DNA of 64,000 nucleotides from Streptomyces geranii. GTDB taxonomy: Bacteria; Actinomycetota; Actinomycetes; Streptomycetales; Streptomycetaceae. How positions within the stretch are numbered: the first letter of the stretch is position 1; each line of letters opens with the position of its first letter. The notes under the pieces were generated by a model that did no database searches, was not told where the DNA came from, and worked only from the letters and a program-made list of their open reading frames with translations. The DNA lies in NCBI RefSeq assembly GCF_002954775.1, contig NZ_KZ672952.1, positions 562,883-626,882 on the forward strand. Direction: 5' to 3'. Made by a program: the position numbers and the translations under genes. Positions 44,056 through 52,434 of the stretch are shown here, piece by piece.

Positions 44056-45104
44056 GACTCCCCCACCCCACCACCGTGCTCGCCCAGCCGGGGCGGCGGC
44101 CCGTAGTCGGGCTCGTGGCCCGCGATCCGTACGGGGCTGCGAACCAGCCGGTACTCCCCCGCCGTCACCACGGCCTCCGGTGTGGCGGCGAGCGCCTGCG
44201 GGAGGGTCCGTACGGCGGCGGCCGGTACGCCCAGGGGCCGCAGCCTCGCCTCCCAGCCGCCGGCGGTGTCGTCGGCGAGGGCCCGTGTGACGGCCTCCAG
44301 TACCTCTTCCCGCCGCGCCGCCCGCTCGGCCATCGTCGGAAACCCCTCTACGCCCGCCTCGGCCGCGAAGGACTTCCAGAAGCCGTCATGGGTGATGAAC
44401 AGCGCCAAGTGGCCCTCGGCGGTGGGGAAGAGCTGCGCCGGTACGTAGTAGGAGTGCGCACCGAGCGGCAGGCGCCGTGGCTCGGTGCCCTCGTTGAGGT
44501 AGGCGGAGGCACGGTAGTTGAGCTGCGAGAGCATCACATCCCGCAGGGATACGTCGACTTGGCCGCCGCGCCCCGAGACGATCTGCGCGAGCAGTCCCAA
44601 CGCCGCCGTGAGGCCGGTCGAGTTGTCGGCGGCGGAGTAGCCGGGCAGGGTCGGCGGGCCGTCGGGATCGCCGGTGAGCGCGGCGACTCCGGTGGCGGCC
44701 TGGACGACGTAGTCGAAGGCGGGTTCGTCGCCCGTTTCCAGCCCGAATCCGGTCAGGGCGACGCACACGAGCCGCTCGTTCCACTTCCGCAGTGCCTCGT
44801 AGGTCAGCCCCAGTCGATGGATCGCCGACGGTTTGAGGTTGACGAGCAACGCGTGGGCGTCGGCGGCGAGTTCACCGAGTCGGTCCTGTCCGGCCCCGGT
44901 CGTCAGGTCCAGGCAGACGCTGCGCTTGCCCCGGTTGAGGCTGGCGAAGTACGCGTCGCTGACCTGGCGCGAGATGTCCCCGCCGGGCGGCTCGATCTTC
45001 GTGACCTCGGCGCCGAGGTCGGCCAGCATCATCGTGGCGTAGGGGCCCGCCAGCATGTGGCCGACCTCCAGGACGCGGATGCCGTCAAGTGGCCCGCGAC
45101 TCAC
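44052..45104 (-). CDS. CaiB/BaiF family CoA-transferase
   Basis: A 350-residue class III CoA-transferase: LDGIRVLEVGHMLAGPYATMMLADLGAEVTKIEPPGG at the N-terminus, SLNRGKRSVCLDLTT, FDYVVQAATGVAALTGDPDG, and YSAADNSTGLTAALG where the catalytic Asp is expected. Length is at the low end of the family. Either CoA transfer to the substrate acid or racemisation of 2-methylacyl-CoA fits. GTG 45104 overlaps the LLM gene stop. It is followed by the VOC gene. Confidence 0.87.
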   Translation of the reverse strand: MSRGPLDGIRVLEVGHMLAGPYATMMLADLGAEVTKIEPPGGDISRQVSDAYFASLNRGKRSVCLDLTTGAGQDRLGELAADAHALLVNLKPSAIHRLGLTYEALRKWNERLVCVALTGFGLETGDEPAFDYVVQAATGVAALTGDPDGPPTLPGYSAADNSTGLTAALGLLAQIVSGRGGQVDVSLRDVMLSQLNYRASAYLNEGTEPRRLPLGAHSYYVPAQLFPTAEGHLALFITHDGFWKSFAAEAGVEGFPTMAERAARREEVLEAVTRALADDTAGGWEARLRPLGVPAAAVRTLPQALAATPEAVVTAGEYRLVRSPVRIAGHEPDYGPPPRLGEHGGGVGES

Positions 45105-46057
45105 CGGACTTGCACCGCCAGTGCCGAGAGCATCTCCCGCGTACGGCGCTTGGAGGCGATCAGTTCCTCCCTGCCCTCGCCGATCGGCAGCAGCCGTACG
45201 GAGAGGTCGGTGACCCCGGCGTCCGCGAAGCGGCGGAACCGGGCCAGGATCGCCGCCTCGTCGCCCGCCGCGCACAGGTCGCCGATGTCCTGGGCGTCGC
45301 CGTACTCCAGCAGGCGCTGGTAGTTGGGCGAGATCTCGGCCTCGCCGAGGATGCGGTTGGCGCGTTCGCGGGCCGCGTCGACCTCCGTCGGCCGGCACAG
45401 GCAGACCGGGATGCCCGCGACGATCCGGGGCGCCGGGCGGCCCGCGCCCTCGGCCGCCTTGGTGATGCGCGGGACGACGTGGTCGGCGACCGCTCGTTCG
45501 TCGGCCATCCAGAGGACGGTGCCGTCGGCGCGCTCGCCCGCGAGGGCCAGCATGACCGGGCCGAGTGCGGCGATCAGGACGGGCAGCGGGCCTACGGGGC
45601 CGAGGTCGAGCGGGTTGTGCACGGTGAAGGTGCCGTTCTCGACGTCGACCGGGCCGGGGCCGTGCAGCGCCGCGTCCAGGACGTCGAGGTAGTCGCGGGT
45701 GAACGCGGCCGGCTTCTCGTACGGCAGTCCGAGCATGTCCCGGACGATCCAGTGGTGCGAGGGTCCGACGCCCAGGGCAAGCCGTCCGCCGGTCGCGGCC
45801 TGCGCGGACAGCGCCTGGCGGGCGAGGGCGATCGGATGCTGGGCCTGCAGCGGTACGACCGCCGTCCCGATCTCGATCCGTTCCGTGCGCGCGCCCATCA
45901 GCGCCACGGCCGTCAACGCGTCGAAGTCCGTGGGTATTTGGGGTACCCACGCGGTGTCGAGGCCCGCCTGCTCGGCCCACGTCACGTCGTCGATCATCCG
46001 CGCGACCTTACGCGCGGAATCCCCACGCTCCGGCCCGATCATCACACCGACCCGCAC
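45101..46057 (-). CDS. LLM-class flavin-dependent oxidoreductase
   Basis: A 318-residue luciferase-like TIM-barrel protein, beginning MRVGVMIGPERGDSARKVARMI with AEQAGLDTAWVPQ, LMGARTERIEIGTAVVPLQAQHPIALARQA and GGRLALGVGPSHH. Actinobacterial members of this branch use coenzyme F420 for dehydrogenation or reduction. The substrate here may be an alcohol, ketone or enoyl-CoA in the pathway. It is separated by a 135-bp repeat-containing gap from the mutase genes and overlaps the CaiB gene. Confidence 0.87.
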   Translation of the reverse strand: MRVGVMIGPERGDSARKVARMIDDVTWAEQAGLDTAWVPQIPTDFDALTAVALMGARTERIEIGTAVVPLQAQHPIALARQALSAQAATGGRLALGVGPSHHWIVRDMLGLPYEKPAAFTRDYLDVLDAALHGPGPVDVENGTFTVHNPLDLGPVGPLPVLIAALGPVMLALAGERADGTVLWMADERAVADHVVPRITKAAEGAGRPAPRIVAGIPVCLCRPTEVDAARERANRILGEAEISPNYQRLLEYGDAQDIGDLCAAGDEAAILARFRRFADAGVTDLSVRLLPIGEGREELIASKRRTREMLSALAVQVR

Positions 46058-46076
46058 AGTGCCTCCAGGTACGACT

Positions 46077-46156
46077 GGTATCGACAGGTATCGACAGGTG
46101 TCCAGCTACAGGTAGCTCCCAGGTGCTACGGAAAAACCCCCTACTCAGGTGCTACG
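46077..46156. repeat. Short direct repeats in the 46058-46192 gap
   Basis: GGTATCGACA is tandemly doubled (46077-46096), and CAGGTGCTACG occurs at 46120-46130 and 46146-46156. The gap divides the mutase genes from the LLM gene inside an otherwise overlapping operon, so it could hold an internal promoter or RNA-processing site. Confidence 0.5.
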
Positions 46157-46192
46157 ACGTCGCCCACACCAGCGCCGTCCGCCGCGCGTGCC

Positions 46193-46603
46193 CTAGGAAC
46201 CGGTGCCCCCGGCCCCCGTCAGCGCCCGCATCTCCGCCACGAGCACATCGAGCGGCGTCCCGGTCGGAAACACCGCCGCCGCGCCCGCCGCCCGCATCCG
46301 GGGTACGTCCGCCGGCGGGATCGTGCCGCCCACGACTACGGCGATGTCGTCGGCCCCGGCCGCCCGCAGCGCCTCGATCACCCGCGCCGTCAGGGCGAGA
46401 TGCGCACCGGAGAGGATGCTGAGCCCGACCACGGCCACGTCCTCCTGGACGGCGGTCGCCACGATGGCGTCGACGCGCTGCCGGATGCCCGTGAACACCA
46501 CCTCGAACCCGGCGTCGCGCAGCGTCCGCGCGACGATCTTGGCACCGCGATCGTGCCCGTCCAGCCCGGGTTTGGCGACGAGGATGCGAGCCGCCCTGCC
46601 CAT
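46193..46603 (-). CDS. Acyl-CoA mutase, B12-binding small subunit
   Basis: A 136-residue Rossmann-like cobalamin-binding domain. The signature GLDGHDRG (residues 13-20) supplies the cobalt-ligating His17, with later SILSGAH and VGGTIPPAD motifs for the nucleotide tail. A separate small subunit is typical of isobutyryl-CoA mutase, 2-hydroxyisobutyryl-CoA mutase and related enzymes rather than fused methylmalonyl-CoA mutase. The start shares one base with the stop of the large subunit. Adenosylcobalamin dependence is expected. Confidence 0.9.
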   Translation of the reverse strand: MGRAARILVAKPGLDGHDRGAKIVARTLRDAGFEVVFTGIRQRVDAIVATAVQEDVAVVGLSILSGAHLALTARVIEALRAAGADDIAVVVGGTIPPADVPRMRAAGAAAVFPTGTPLDVLVAEMRALTGAGGTGS

Positions 46604-48180
46604 CAGAAAACCACCGGTTGCTGGAACTCGCCCCAGACCGCCTTGAGTTCGGCGACCATCTCCCCCACCGTGCAGTAGGCGTTGGCGCAGTCGATCAGTA
46701 GGGGCATCAGGTTCTCCGTCCCGTCCGCCGCGCGCGCGAGCCGGGCCAGCCGCTCCCGTACGAGGGCGGCGTCCCGGTTGGCCTTCACATCGGCGAGGCG
46801 CTTCAGCTGACGATCACGTCCCTCCGCGTCCAGTTCGTACGTCGCGAGGTCCGGCGGCGGCTCGTCGGAGACGAAGCGGTTGACGCCGACGACCGGCCGC
46901 GTGCCCGCCTCGACGTCCAGGTGCAACTGGTAGGCCTCGTCGGCGATGAGCCCTTGCAGATAGCCGTCCTCGATGGCGCGGACCATGCCGCCGTACCGCT
47001 CCAGGTCGTCCATGATCTCGACGATCCGTGCCTCGGTGGCATCGGTGAGCGCCTCGACGAAGTACGAGCCGCCGAGCGGGTCCGCGACCCGGGTCACGCC
47101 CGTCTCGTGGGCGAGGATCTGCTGAGTGCGCAGGGCCAGCGTCGCCGACTCCTCGCTGGGCAGCGCGAACGGCTCGTCCCAGGCAGCCGTGAACATCGAC
47201 TGGACGCCGCCGAGTACGGAGGCCAGCGCCTCGTACGCCACCCGGACGGTGTTGTTCTGGGCCTGGGGCGCGTACAGGGAAGCCCCTCCGGCCACACAGC
47301 CGAAGCGGAACATGGACGCCTTGTCGGTCGTCGCGCCGTACCGCTCCCGGACGATCGTCGCCCAACGCCGCCGCCCCGCGCGGTACTTGGCGATCTCCTC
47401 GAAGAAATCGCCGTGCGTGTAGAAGAAGAAGGAGATCTGCGGGGCGAACTGATCGATCGTCATCCGGCCGCGCTCCAGCACCGTGTCGACATACGTCACC
47501 CCGTCGGCGAGCGTGAACGCCATCTCCTGTACGGCGTTGGCGCCCGCGTCCCGGAAGTGCGAACCGGCGACCGAGATCGCGTTGAAGCGCGGCACCTCGG
47601 CGGCGCAGAACTCGATGGTGTCCGCGATCAGGCGGAGGGACGGCTGGGCCGGCCAGATCCAAGTGCCCCTGGACGCGTACTCCTTGAGGATGTCGTTCTG
47701 GATCGTGCCGGTGAGTTTCGCGCGTGGCACGCCCTTCCGTTCGGCGGCGGCGACGTAGAAGGCGAGGAGGATCGCCGCCGTGCCGTTGATGGTGAAGCTG
47801 GTGCTGATCTTGTCAAGCGGGATGTCCTCGAAGAGGATCTCCGCGTCCGCGAGGGTGTCGAGGGCGACGCCGACCCGGCCGACCTCCTCGGTCACTTCCG
47901 GGTCGTCGGAGTCGTAACCGCACTGGGTGGGCAGGTCCAACGCCACCGACAGGCCCGTACCGCCCTGTTCGAGCAGATAGCGGTAGCGGCGGTTGGACTC
48001 CTCGGCCGTGCCGAAGCCGGAGTACTGGCGCAGGGTCCACAGCCGTCCCCGGTAGCCGGTCGCGTAATTGCCGCGTGTGAAGGGGTAGTTGCCCGGATCG
48101 GGTGGTTCGGCGGCCCGGTCGGCGGGGCCGTAGACCGCCTGGAGCGGGAGGCCTGAGGCTGTTTCGTGCGCTTGGGTCAT
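46603..48180 (-). CDS. Acyl-CoA mutase, large subunit (divergent)
   Basis: A 525-residue substrate-binding subunit of the methylmalonyl/isobutyryl-CoA mutase superfamily, which performs radical carbon-skeleton rearrangement with adenosylcobalamin. YPFTRGNYATGYRGRLWT, GLSVALDLPTQCGYDSDDP and TGTIQNDILKEY mark the family. Tyr43 and Arg183 match the methylmalonyl-CoA-contacting Tyr89 and Arg207 positions. The usual GYHxRE motif reads GSHFRD, so the tyrosine beside the catalytic His208 is Ser207. This should open the active site and suggests a non-standard, perhaps bulkier, acyl-CoA. No MeaB-type chaperone gene is in the window. Confidence 0.88.
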   Translation of the reverse strand: MTQAHETASGLPLQAVYGPADRAAEPPDPGNYPFTRGNYATGYRGRLWTLRQYSGFGTAEESNRRYRYLLEQGGTGLSVALDLPTQCGYDSDDPEVTEEVGRVGVALDTLADAEILFEDIPLDKISTSFTINGTAAILLAFYVAAAERKGVPRAKLTGTIQNDILKEYASRGTWIWPAQPSLRLIADTIEFCAAEVPRFNAISVAGSHFRDAGANAVQEMAFTLADGVTYVDTVLERGRMTIDQFAPQISFFFYTHGDFFEEIAKYRAGRRRWATIVRERYGATTDKASMFRFGCVAGGASLYAPQAQNNTVRVAYEALASVLGGVQSMFTAAWDEPFALPSEESATLALRTQQILAHETGVTRVADPLGGSYFVEALTDATEARIVEIMDDLERYGGMVRAIEDGYLQGLIADEAYQLHLDVEAGTRPVVGVNRFVSDEPPPDLATYELDAEGRDRQLKRLADVKANRDAALVRERLARLARAADGTENLMPLLIDCANAYCTVGEMVAELKAVWGEFQQPVVF

Positions 48181-49604
48181 CGCAGTTGGTCCTTCATCAC
48201 CTTGCCGGTGGCGTTCAGCGGCAGCTCTTCGAGGAACTCCACGGACCGGGGCGCCTTGAACCCGGCCATGCGCTCACGGCTCCAGGCGATCAGGTCGGCC
48301 GCCGAGACGGGTGCGCTGCGTACGACGAATGCCTTGCCGACCTGCCCGAGCCGCTCGTCCGGGACGCCGATCACGGCGGCCTGGGCGACGGCCGGGTGTT
48401 CGAGGAGGAAGCCCTCGATCTCGGCCGGGTAGGCGTTGAAGCCGCCCACGATGAACATGTCCTTCTTGCGGCCGACGATCCGCAGGTGCCCCCGGTCGTC
48501 GAGGGTGCCGAGGTCGCCGGTGTGCAGCCAGCCGTCCGCGTCGATCGTCTCGGCGGTGGCGGCGGGGTCGTCGAGGTAGCCGCGCATGACGCTGTAGCCG
48601 CGGATCAGGACCTCGCCGTCGGCCGCGATGCTCACCTCGACGCCCTCGCAGGGGGTGCCGACCGTCGTCGCGATGTCCTCGAAGGAGTCGCCGGGGCGGG
48701 AGGAGGTGGCCGTGCCCGCCTCGGTCAGGCCGTACCCGGTCATGATGTGCCGGAAGGGCAGGTCGCTGACGATCCGGCGGATCAGTTCGACCGGGATGTC
48801 GGCGGCGCCGGTCACCGCCACCCGCAGCGAGGACAGGTCGTGCCGGTCGCCCGCCGCGAGGAGGGAGTGGTAGAGCGTGGGCGGGCCGGGGAGCACTGTC
48901 ACCTTCTCCCGTGCCACCAGCTCCAGTACGCGGTCCACGTCGAAGACCGGCACCGGGAGGATGGTCGCGCCCCTGATCAGGGAGGCGATGCAGCCCGCCT
49001 TGTAGCCGAAGATGTGGAAGAACGGGTTGACGATCAGATAGCGGTCGCCCTCGCGCAGGGTCGCCAGGTCGCACCACTCGCCGTACAGACGGAGCGTCTG
49101 GGCGTGTGTCATCAGGACGCCCTTGGGCCGCCCGGTGGTCCCCGAGGTGAACGTGATGTCGCTGACGTCGTCGCCGCTCACCGTCCGCTCGAACGGCGAA
49201 CCGCTCGCCAGGAAGCCGGACTTGAGGTCGATCACGGGCACGCCCGGCGGCGCCTCGAAGTCGAGGCCGAGGAAACCCGCCTCCACCAGGACCAGCTTGG
49301 CCCCGCTGCGGTGGACGATGTCGTGGGCCTCGGCCGCCTTGAACCGGGTGTTGACCGGGACGAGCACCCCGCCTGCGGTGAGCAGCCCGAAGGCGGCGAC
49401 GATCCACTCGGCGGAGTTGGGCGCCCAGATCGCGACCCGGTCGCCCTTCCCGATCCCGGCCGCGGCGAAGGCGCCGGCGGCCGTGCGCACCCGGTCGACC
49501 AACTCGGTGAAGGTGAGTCTGAGTTCGCCGTCGACGACCGCTTCGGCGTCACCGAAGCGGTCGGCCGCGCTCAGCACCATCCTCGGGATGGTCTCCCAGT
49601 TCAT
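48177..49604 (-). CDS. Acyl-CoA synthetase, FadD3-like
   Basis: A 475-residue AMP-forming ligase with ITFTSGTTGRPKGV, NPFFHIFGYKAGCIASL, GPPTLYHSLL, TGYGLTEAGT, WLHTGDLGTLDD and the catalytic Lys in NATGKVMKDQL. The core motifs strongly recall FadD3-type ligases and the ligase at 17619, but it is about 55 residues shorter. It starts at ATG 49604 (ATGA overlap with the amidohydrolase) and overlaps the mutase gene by ATGA. It probably activates the acid rearranged by the mutase or its precursor. Confidence 0.9.
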   Translation of the reverse strand: MNWETIPRMVLSAADRFGDAEAVVDGELRLTFTELVDRVRTAAGAFAAAGIGKGDRVAIWAPNSAEWIVAAFGLLTAGGVLVPVNTRFKAAEAHDIVHRSGAKLVLVEAGFLGLDFEAPPGVPVIDLKSGFLASGSPFERTVSGDDVSDITFTSGTTGRPKGVLMTHAQTLRLYGEWCDLATLREGDRYLIVNPFFHIFGYKAGCIASLIRGATILPVPVFDVDRVLELVAREKVTVLPGPPTLYHSLLAAGDRHDLSSLRVAVTGAADIPVELIRRIVSDLPFRHIMTGYGLTEAGTATSSRPGDSFEDIATTVGTPCEGVEVSIAADGEVLIRGYSVMRGYLDDPAATAETIDADGWLHTGDLGTLDDRGHLRIVGRKKDMFIVGGFNAYPAEIEGFLLEHPAVAQAAVIGVPDERLGQVGKAFVVRSAPVSAADLIAWSRERMAGFKAPRSVEFLEELPLNATGKVMKDQLR

Positions 49605-50779
49605 TCCGGGATCAGCCTGGAGAGGTTGCCGCCCATGATCTTGGCCTGGTCCGGCACGCTCAGGTGCTGGATGGCGTCGACGTAACTCTGCGGCTGGGCC
49701 AGGCCCTCGGGGTGCGGGTAGTCCGAGCCGAACAGGACCCGGTCCACGCCCATCAGGTCGATGAGGTCGCTGAGGTCGTCCTCGTAGAACGGGCTGACGT
49801 GGATGCTGTCCTTGACGGCCTGCACCGGGTCGCCGAGGAACTCGTTCGGCATCTTCTTGTAGACGTCCCGGAGTTGGTCGAGCAGCGGCGCCACCCAGGA
49901 GGAGCCGTTCTCGATGAGCGCGATCTTCAGCCCCGGCACCCGGAACAGGGCGCCGTGGCACACCCAGGCGGCCACCGCGTCCTGGATCGGCCGCCACTCG
50001 GACACCGTACGGAAGGCGTTGGGCTTGAACGGGAGCATCTCGTTCGTCCCGCCCTCCCAGTCGCTGGTGTAGCGGGCGTAGCCGCTGTCCGAGGAGTGCA
50101 TCGCGATCAGGACGCCGGTCTCGACGGCGCGCTTCCAGAACGGGTCGAACTCGGGCGCGGCGAAGGAGCGTGAGCCGCCGTAGCCGGGGACCGGGGCGGG
50201 GCGTACGAGGATCGCGCGGGCGCCGCGCTCGACCGCCCAGTTCAGCTCCGCTATCGCCTTGTCGACGATGGGCAGGGTGATGACCGGGGTGGTGAGGATG
50301 CGGTCCTTGTAGTTGAAGCCCCAGGTCTCGTACAGCCACTCGTTGAGCGAGTGGATCACCGCGTGGATCAGTTCGGGATCGTCCCGCATCCGCTCCTCGA
50401 TGAGGCTGGCGAGCGTCGGGAACATCAGCGTGCGCTGCACACCCAGTTCGTCCAACAGCTCCAGCCGGGGCCCCGGTTCACGGAAGGCGGGGATGGAACG
50501 CATGGGATCGCCGAAGATCTCGCGGCGGCTCTTCCCCTCAGGGTTGCCGTACTTGAAGTAGTCCTCCATCGCCCCGGGGCGGGCGACCACCTCGAAGGTG
50601 GGGTTGGGGATGTACTCGCTGATCTGCCCCCGGATCGCGATCTTCGTACGGCCGTTCACCTGCACGTACTGGATCGCGCCTTCGTATTGCTTGGGGAGGT
50701 GCCTGGTCAGCGCCTCTTCGGTCTCGTACAGGTGGTTGTCCGCGTCGAAAAGCGGATACGGCAGCTCGCGCGACGGCAT
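49601..50779 (-). CDS. Amidohydrolase (ACMSD-like) family protein
   Basis: A 392-residue amidohydrolase_2 protein. The first metal motif is altered from HxH to FDADNHLYE. Later metal or catalytic residues are seen in LIAMHSSDSG, WVCHGALFRVPGLKIALIENG and FGSDYPHPEG. Relatives act as decarboxylases, hydratases or hydrolases and are common in actinobacterial aromatic, terpenoid and steroid clusters. The ATG at 50779 has GGAGGATCTCC upstream. It leads the mutase operon, and a strong operator lies 23 bp upstream. Confidence 0.87.
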   Translation of the reverse strand: MPSRELPYPLFDADNHLYETEEALTRHLPKQYEGAIQYVQVNGRTKIAIRGQISEYIPNPTFEVVARPGAMEDYFKYGNPEGKSRREIFGDPMRSIPAFREPGPRLELLDELGVQRTLMFPTLASLIEERMRDDPELIHAVIHSLNEWLYETWGFNYKDRILTTPVITLPIVDKAIAELNWAVERGARAILVRPAPVPGYGGSRSFAAPEFDPFWKRAVETGVLIAMHSSDSGYARYTSDWEGGTNEMLPFKPNAFRTVSEWRPIQDAVAAWVCHGALFRVPGLKIALIENGSSWVAPLLDQLRDVYKKMPNEFLGDPVQAVKDSIHVSPFYEDDLSDLIDLMGVDRVLFGSDYPHPEGLAQPQSYVDAIQHLSVPDQAKIMGGNLSRLIPE

Positions 50780-50801
50780 GGAGATCCTCCTTCGCAGATT
50801 A

Positions 50802-50818
50802 CGAGAATCCTATTCTCA
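50802..50818. promoter_or_regulatory. 17-bp palindromic operator, site 6
   Basis: CGAGAATCCTATTCTCA matches the dyad TGAGAATNNNATTCTCA at 13 of 14 arm positions. It covers the stop codon of the upstream ligase gene (50816) and lies 23 bp before the amidohydrolase start. This implies a separate promoter for the mutase operon. Confidence 0.7.
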
Positions 50819-52369
50819 CTTCGCACGGCCCGCAATGTCCTTGCGGAGAACGAACTTCTGGACCTTGCCGCTGGCGGTACGCGGGAACTCGTCCAGCACG
50901 TGCAGTTCCTCCGGCCACTTCTGGCGGGCGAGGCCCTCCCGGTCGAGGTGGGCGCGCATCTCGTCGAGCGTGGGCGCGGGATGTCCGGGCTTCAAACGTA
51001 GGACGGCCGCCGCGTGTTCGCCGAGCCGCTCGTCGGGTACGGCCACCACCGCGGCCTCGGCGACGGCCGGCAGGGCGAGGAGCACCTCCTCGACCTCCAG
51101 CGCGCCGATGTTCTCGCCGCCCCGAATGATGATGTCGGCCTTGCGGTCGGTGATCGTGAGATAGCCGTCGCCGTCGACGACCCCGATGTCGCCGGTGCGG
51201 TACCAGCCGTCGGCGTCGAAGGCGCGGTCGGTCAGCGCGGGGTCGGTGTAGCCGAGGCAGAGGTCCGGTCCCCGGCTGAGGATCTCACCGTCGTCGTCGA
51301 GCCTGACCTCGACGCCGGGGAGCGAATCGCCGTCGGTGTAGAGGCGCTTGGCCTCGGGCGCGGTGTGCCGGGAGCCGGTGATCGAGGGGTGCTCGGTGCT
51401 GCCGTACGAGCGGAAGACGGTGATCCCGAGCGCCGCCAGCCGGTTGGTGACGGCGGCCGGGACCGCCGAGCCGCCGAGTCCCGCGTATTTCATGCCGGTC
51501 AGGTGGCCGGGCGTGAAGTCGGGGTGGTCGAGGAGGCTCGTCATGTAGTACGCGGCGCCGCCGCCGACCGTCAGCCCGTCGCTCTTCATCAGACTCAGGG
51601 CCGCTCCCGGGTCCCAGACGTCGGCGAGGTTGACCGGGCTGCCGTCCAGGACGGGGATGAGGAAGGCGTTGATCATGCCGATGAAGTGGCCGACGGGCGC
51701 CGAGGTGAGCTGGCGGCCCCGGTCCGGCGGGTAGAGCCCGGCGAGTTGGCGGGTCTCGAAGCCGAGGGTCTGGTGGCTGTGCACAACTCCCTTGGGATCA
51801 CGGGTCGTTCCGGAGGTGAACGCGACAAGTGCCGGGCCCGCGGGGTCGGTCGGGAGGATGCCGGGGAGGGGTTCGTCGGCGAGCAGGTCGTCGAAGTCCC
51901 GTCCCACGACGCCGACCACAGGCACCTCCGCGCTCAGCTCCGGCCGGTGTTCGAGATGGCCGAAGCGGGCGGCGGTGACGAAGACGCGCGGGCGGACGGC
52001 GTCCAGGATGTAGCCGACCTCCTTGCGCCCGTAGAAGTGGACGACCGGCACGACCACCGCACCGAGGAACGCCGACGCCCAGAAGACCGCCGCCGCCTCC
52101 ATCCAGTTGGGCAGCTGGAAGGCGACCACGTCACCGGGGCCCACTCCGCGCGCCCTGAGCCCGGCCGCGAGGCGGCGTGCGACGCGCTCGACGTCGGCGA
52201 AGGTTCCCGTCCAGGGCCGTACCGCCGAGTGGACGCGGAACTCCGTGCCGGGGGCGGCCGTCAGCCCGCGTGCCAGCAGGTCGCCGAGCGTGTCGCGGGT
52301 CCACCAGCCCTCCGCCTCGTAGTGCTCGGCGAGTTCGGCGGGGACCGTGCGCGTGGGGATCGTTCGCAT
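50816..52369 (-). CDS. AMP-forming acyl-CoA ligase
   Basis: A 517-residue ANL ligase resembling cyclohexanecarboxylate- or medium-chain-CoA ligases: FTSGTTRDPKGVVHSHQTL, GHFIGMINAFLIPVL, FRSYGSTEHPS, WYRTGDIGVVDGDGY, RGGENIGALEVEEVL and Lys in TASGKVQKFVL. ATG 52369 is chosen because GGGAG stands 8 bp upstream; a longer in-frame form would run through the operator. It is divergent from the reductase at 52435 and precedes the mutase operon. It is the fourth CoA ligase in the cluster. Confidence 0.88.
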   Translation of the reverse strand: MRTIPTRTVPAELAEHYEAEGWWTRDTLGDLLARGLTAAPGTEFRVHSAVRPWTGTFADVERVARRLAAGLRARGVGPGDVVAFQLPNWMEAAAVFWASAFLGAVVVPVVHFYGRKEVGYILDAVRPRVFVTAARFGHLEHRPELSAEVPVVGVVGRDFDDLLADEPLPGILPTDPAGPALVAFTSGTTRDPKGVVHSHQTLGFETRQLAGLYPPDRGRQLTSAPVGHFIGMINAFLIPVLDGSPVNLADVWDPGAALSLMKSDGLTVGGGAAYYMTSLLDHPDFTPGHLTGMKYAGLGGSAVPAAVTNRLAALGITVFRSYGSTEHPSITGSRHTAPEAKRLYTDGDSLPGVEVRLDDDGEILSRGPDLCLGYTDPALTDRAFDADGWYRTGDIGVVDGDGYLTITDRKADIIIRGGENIGALEVEEVLLALPAVAEAAVVAVPDERLGEHAAAVLRLKPGHPAPTLDEMRAHLDREGLARQKWPEELHVLDEFPRTASGKVQKFVLRKDIAGRAK

Positions 52370-52392
52370 CGCGGGAACTCCCTCCCTTGTGA

Positions 52393-52409
52393 CGAGAATT
52401 GCACTCTCG
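52393..52409. promoter_or_regulatory. 17-bp palindromic operator, site 7
   Basis: CGAGAATTGCACTCTCG matches TGAGAATNNNATTCTCA at 11 of 14 arm positions, and its own arms are nearly symmetric. It occupies the 65-bp divergent gap between the ligase (start 52369) and the ferredoxin-type reductase (start 52435). Confidence 0.6.
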
Positions 52410-52434
52410 CAGAGGGAGAAGGTAAATTCCATAC

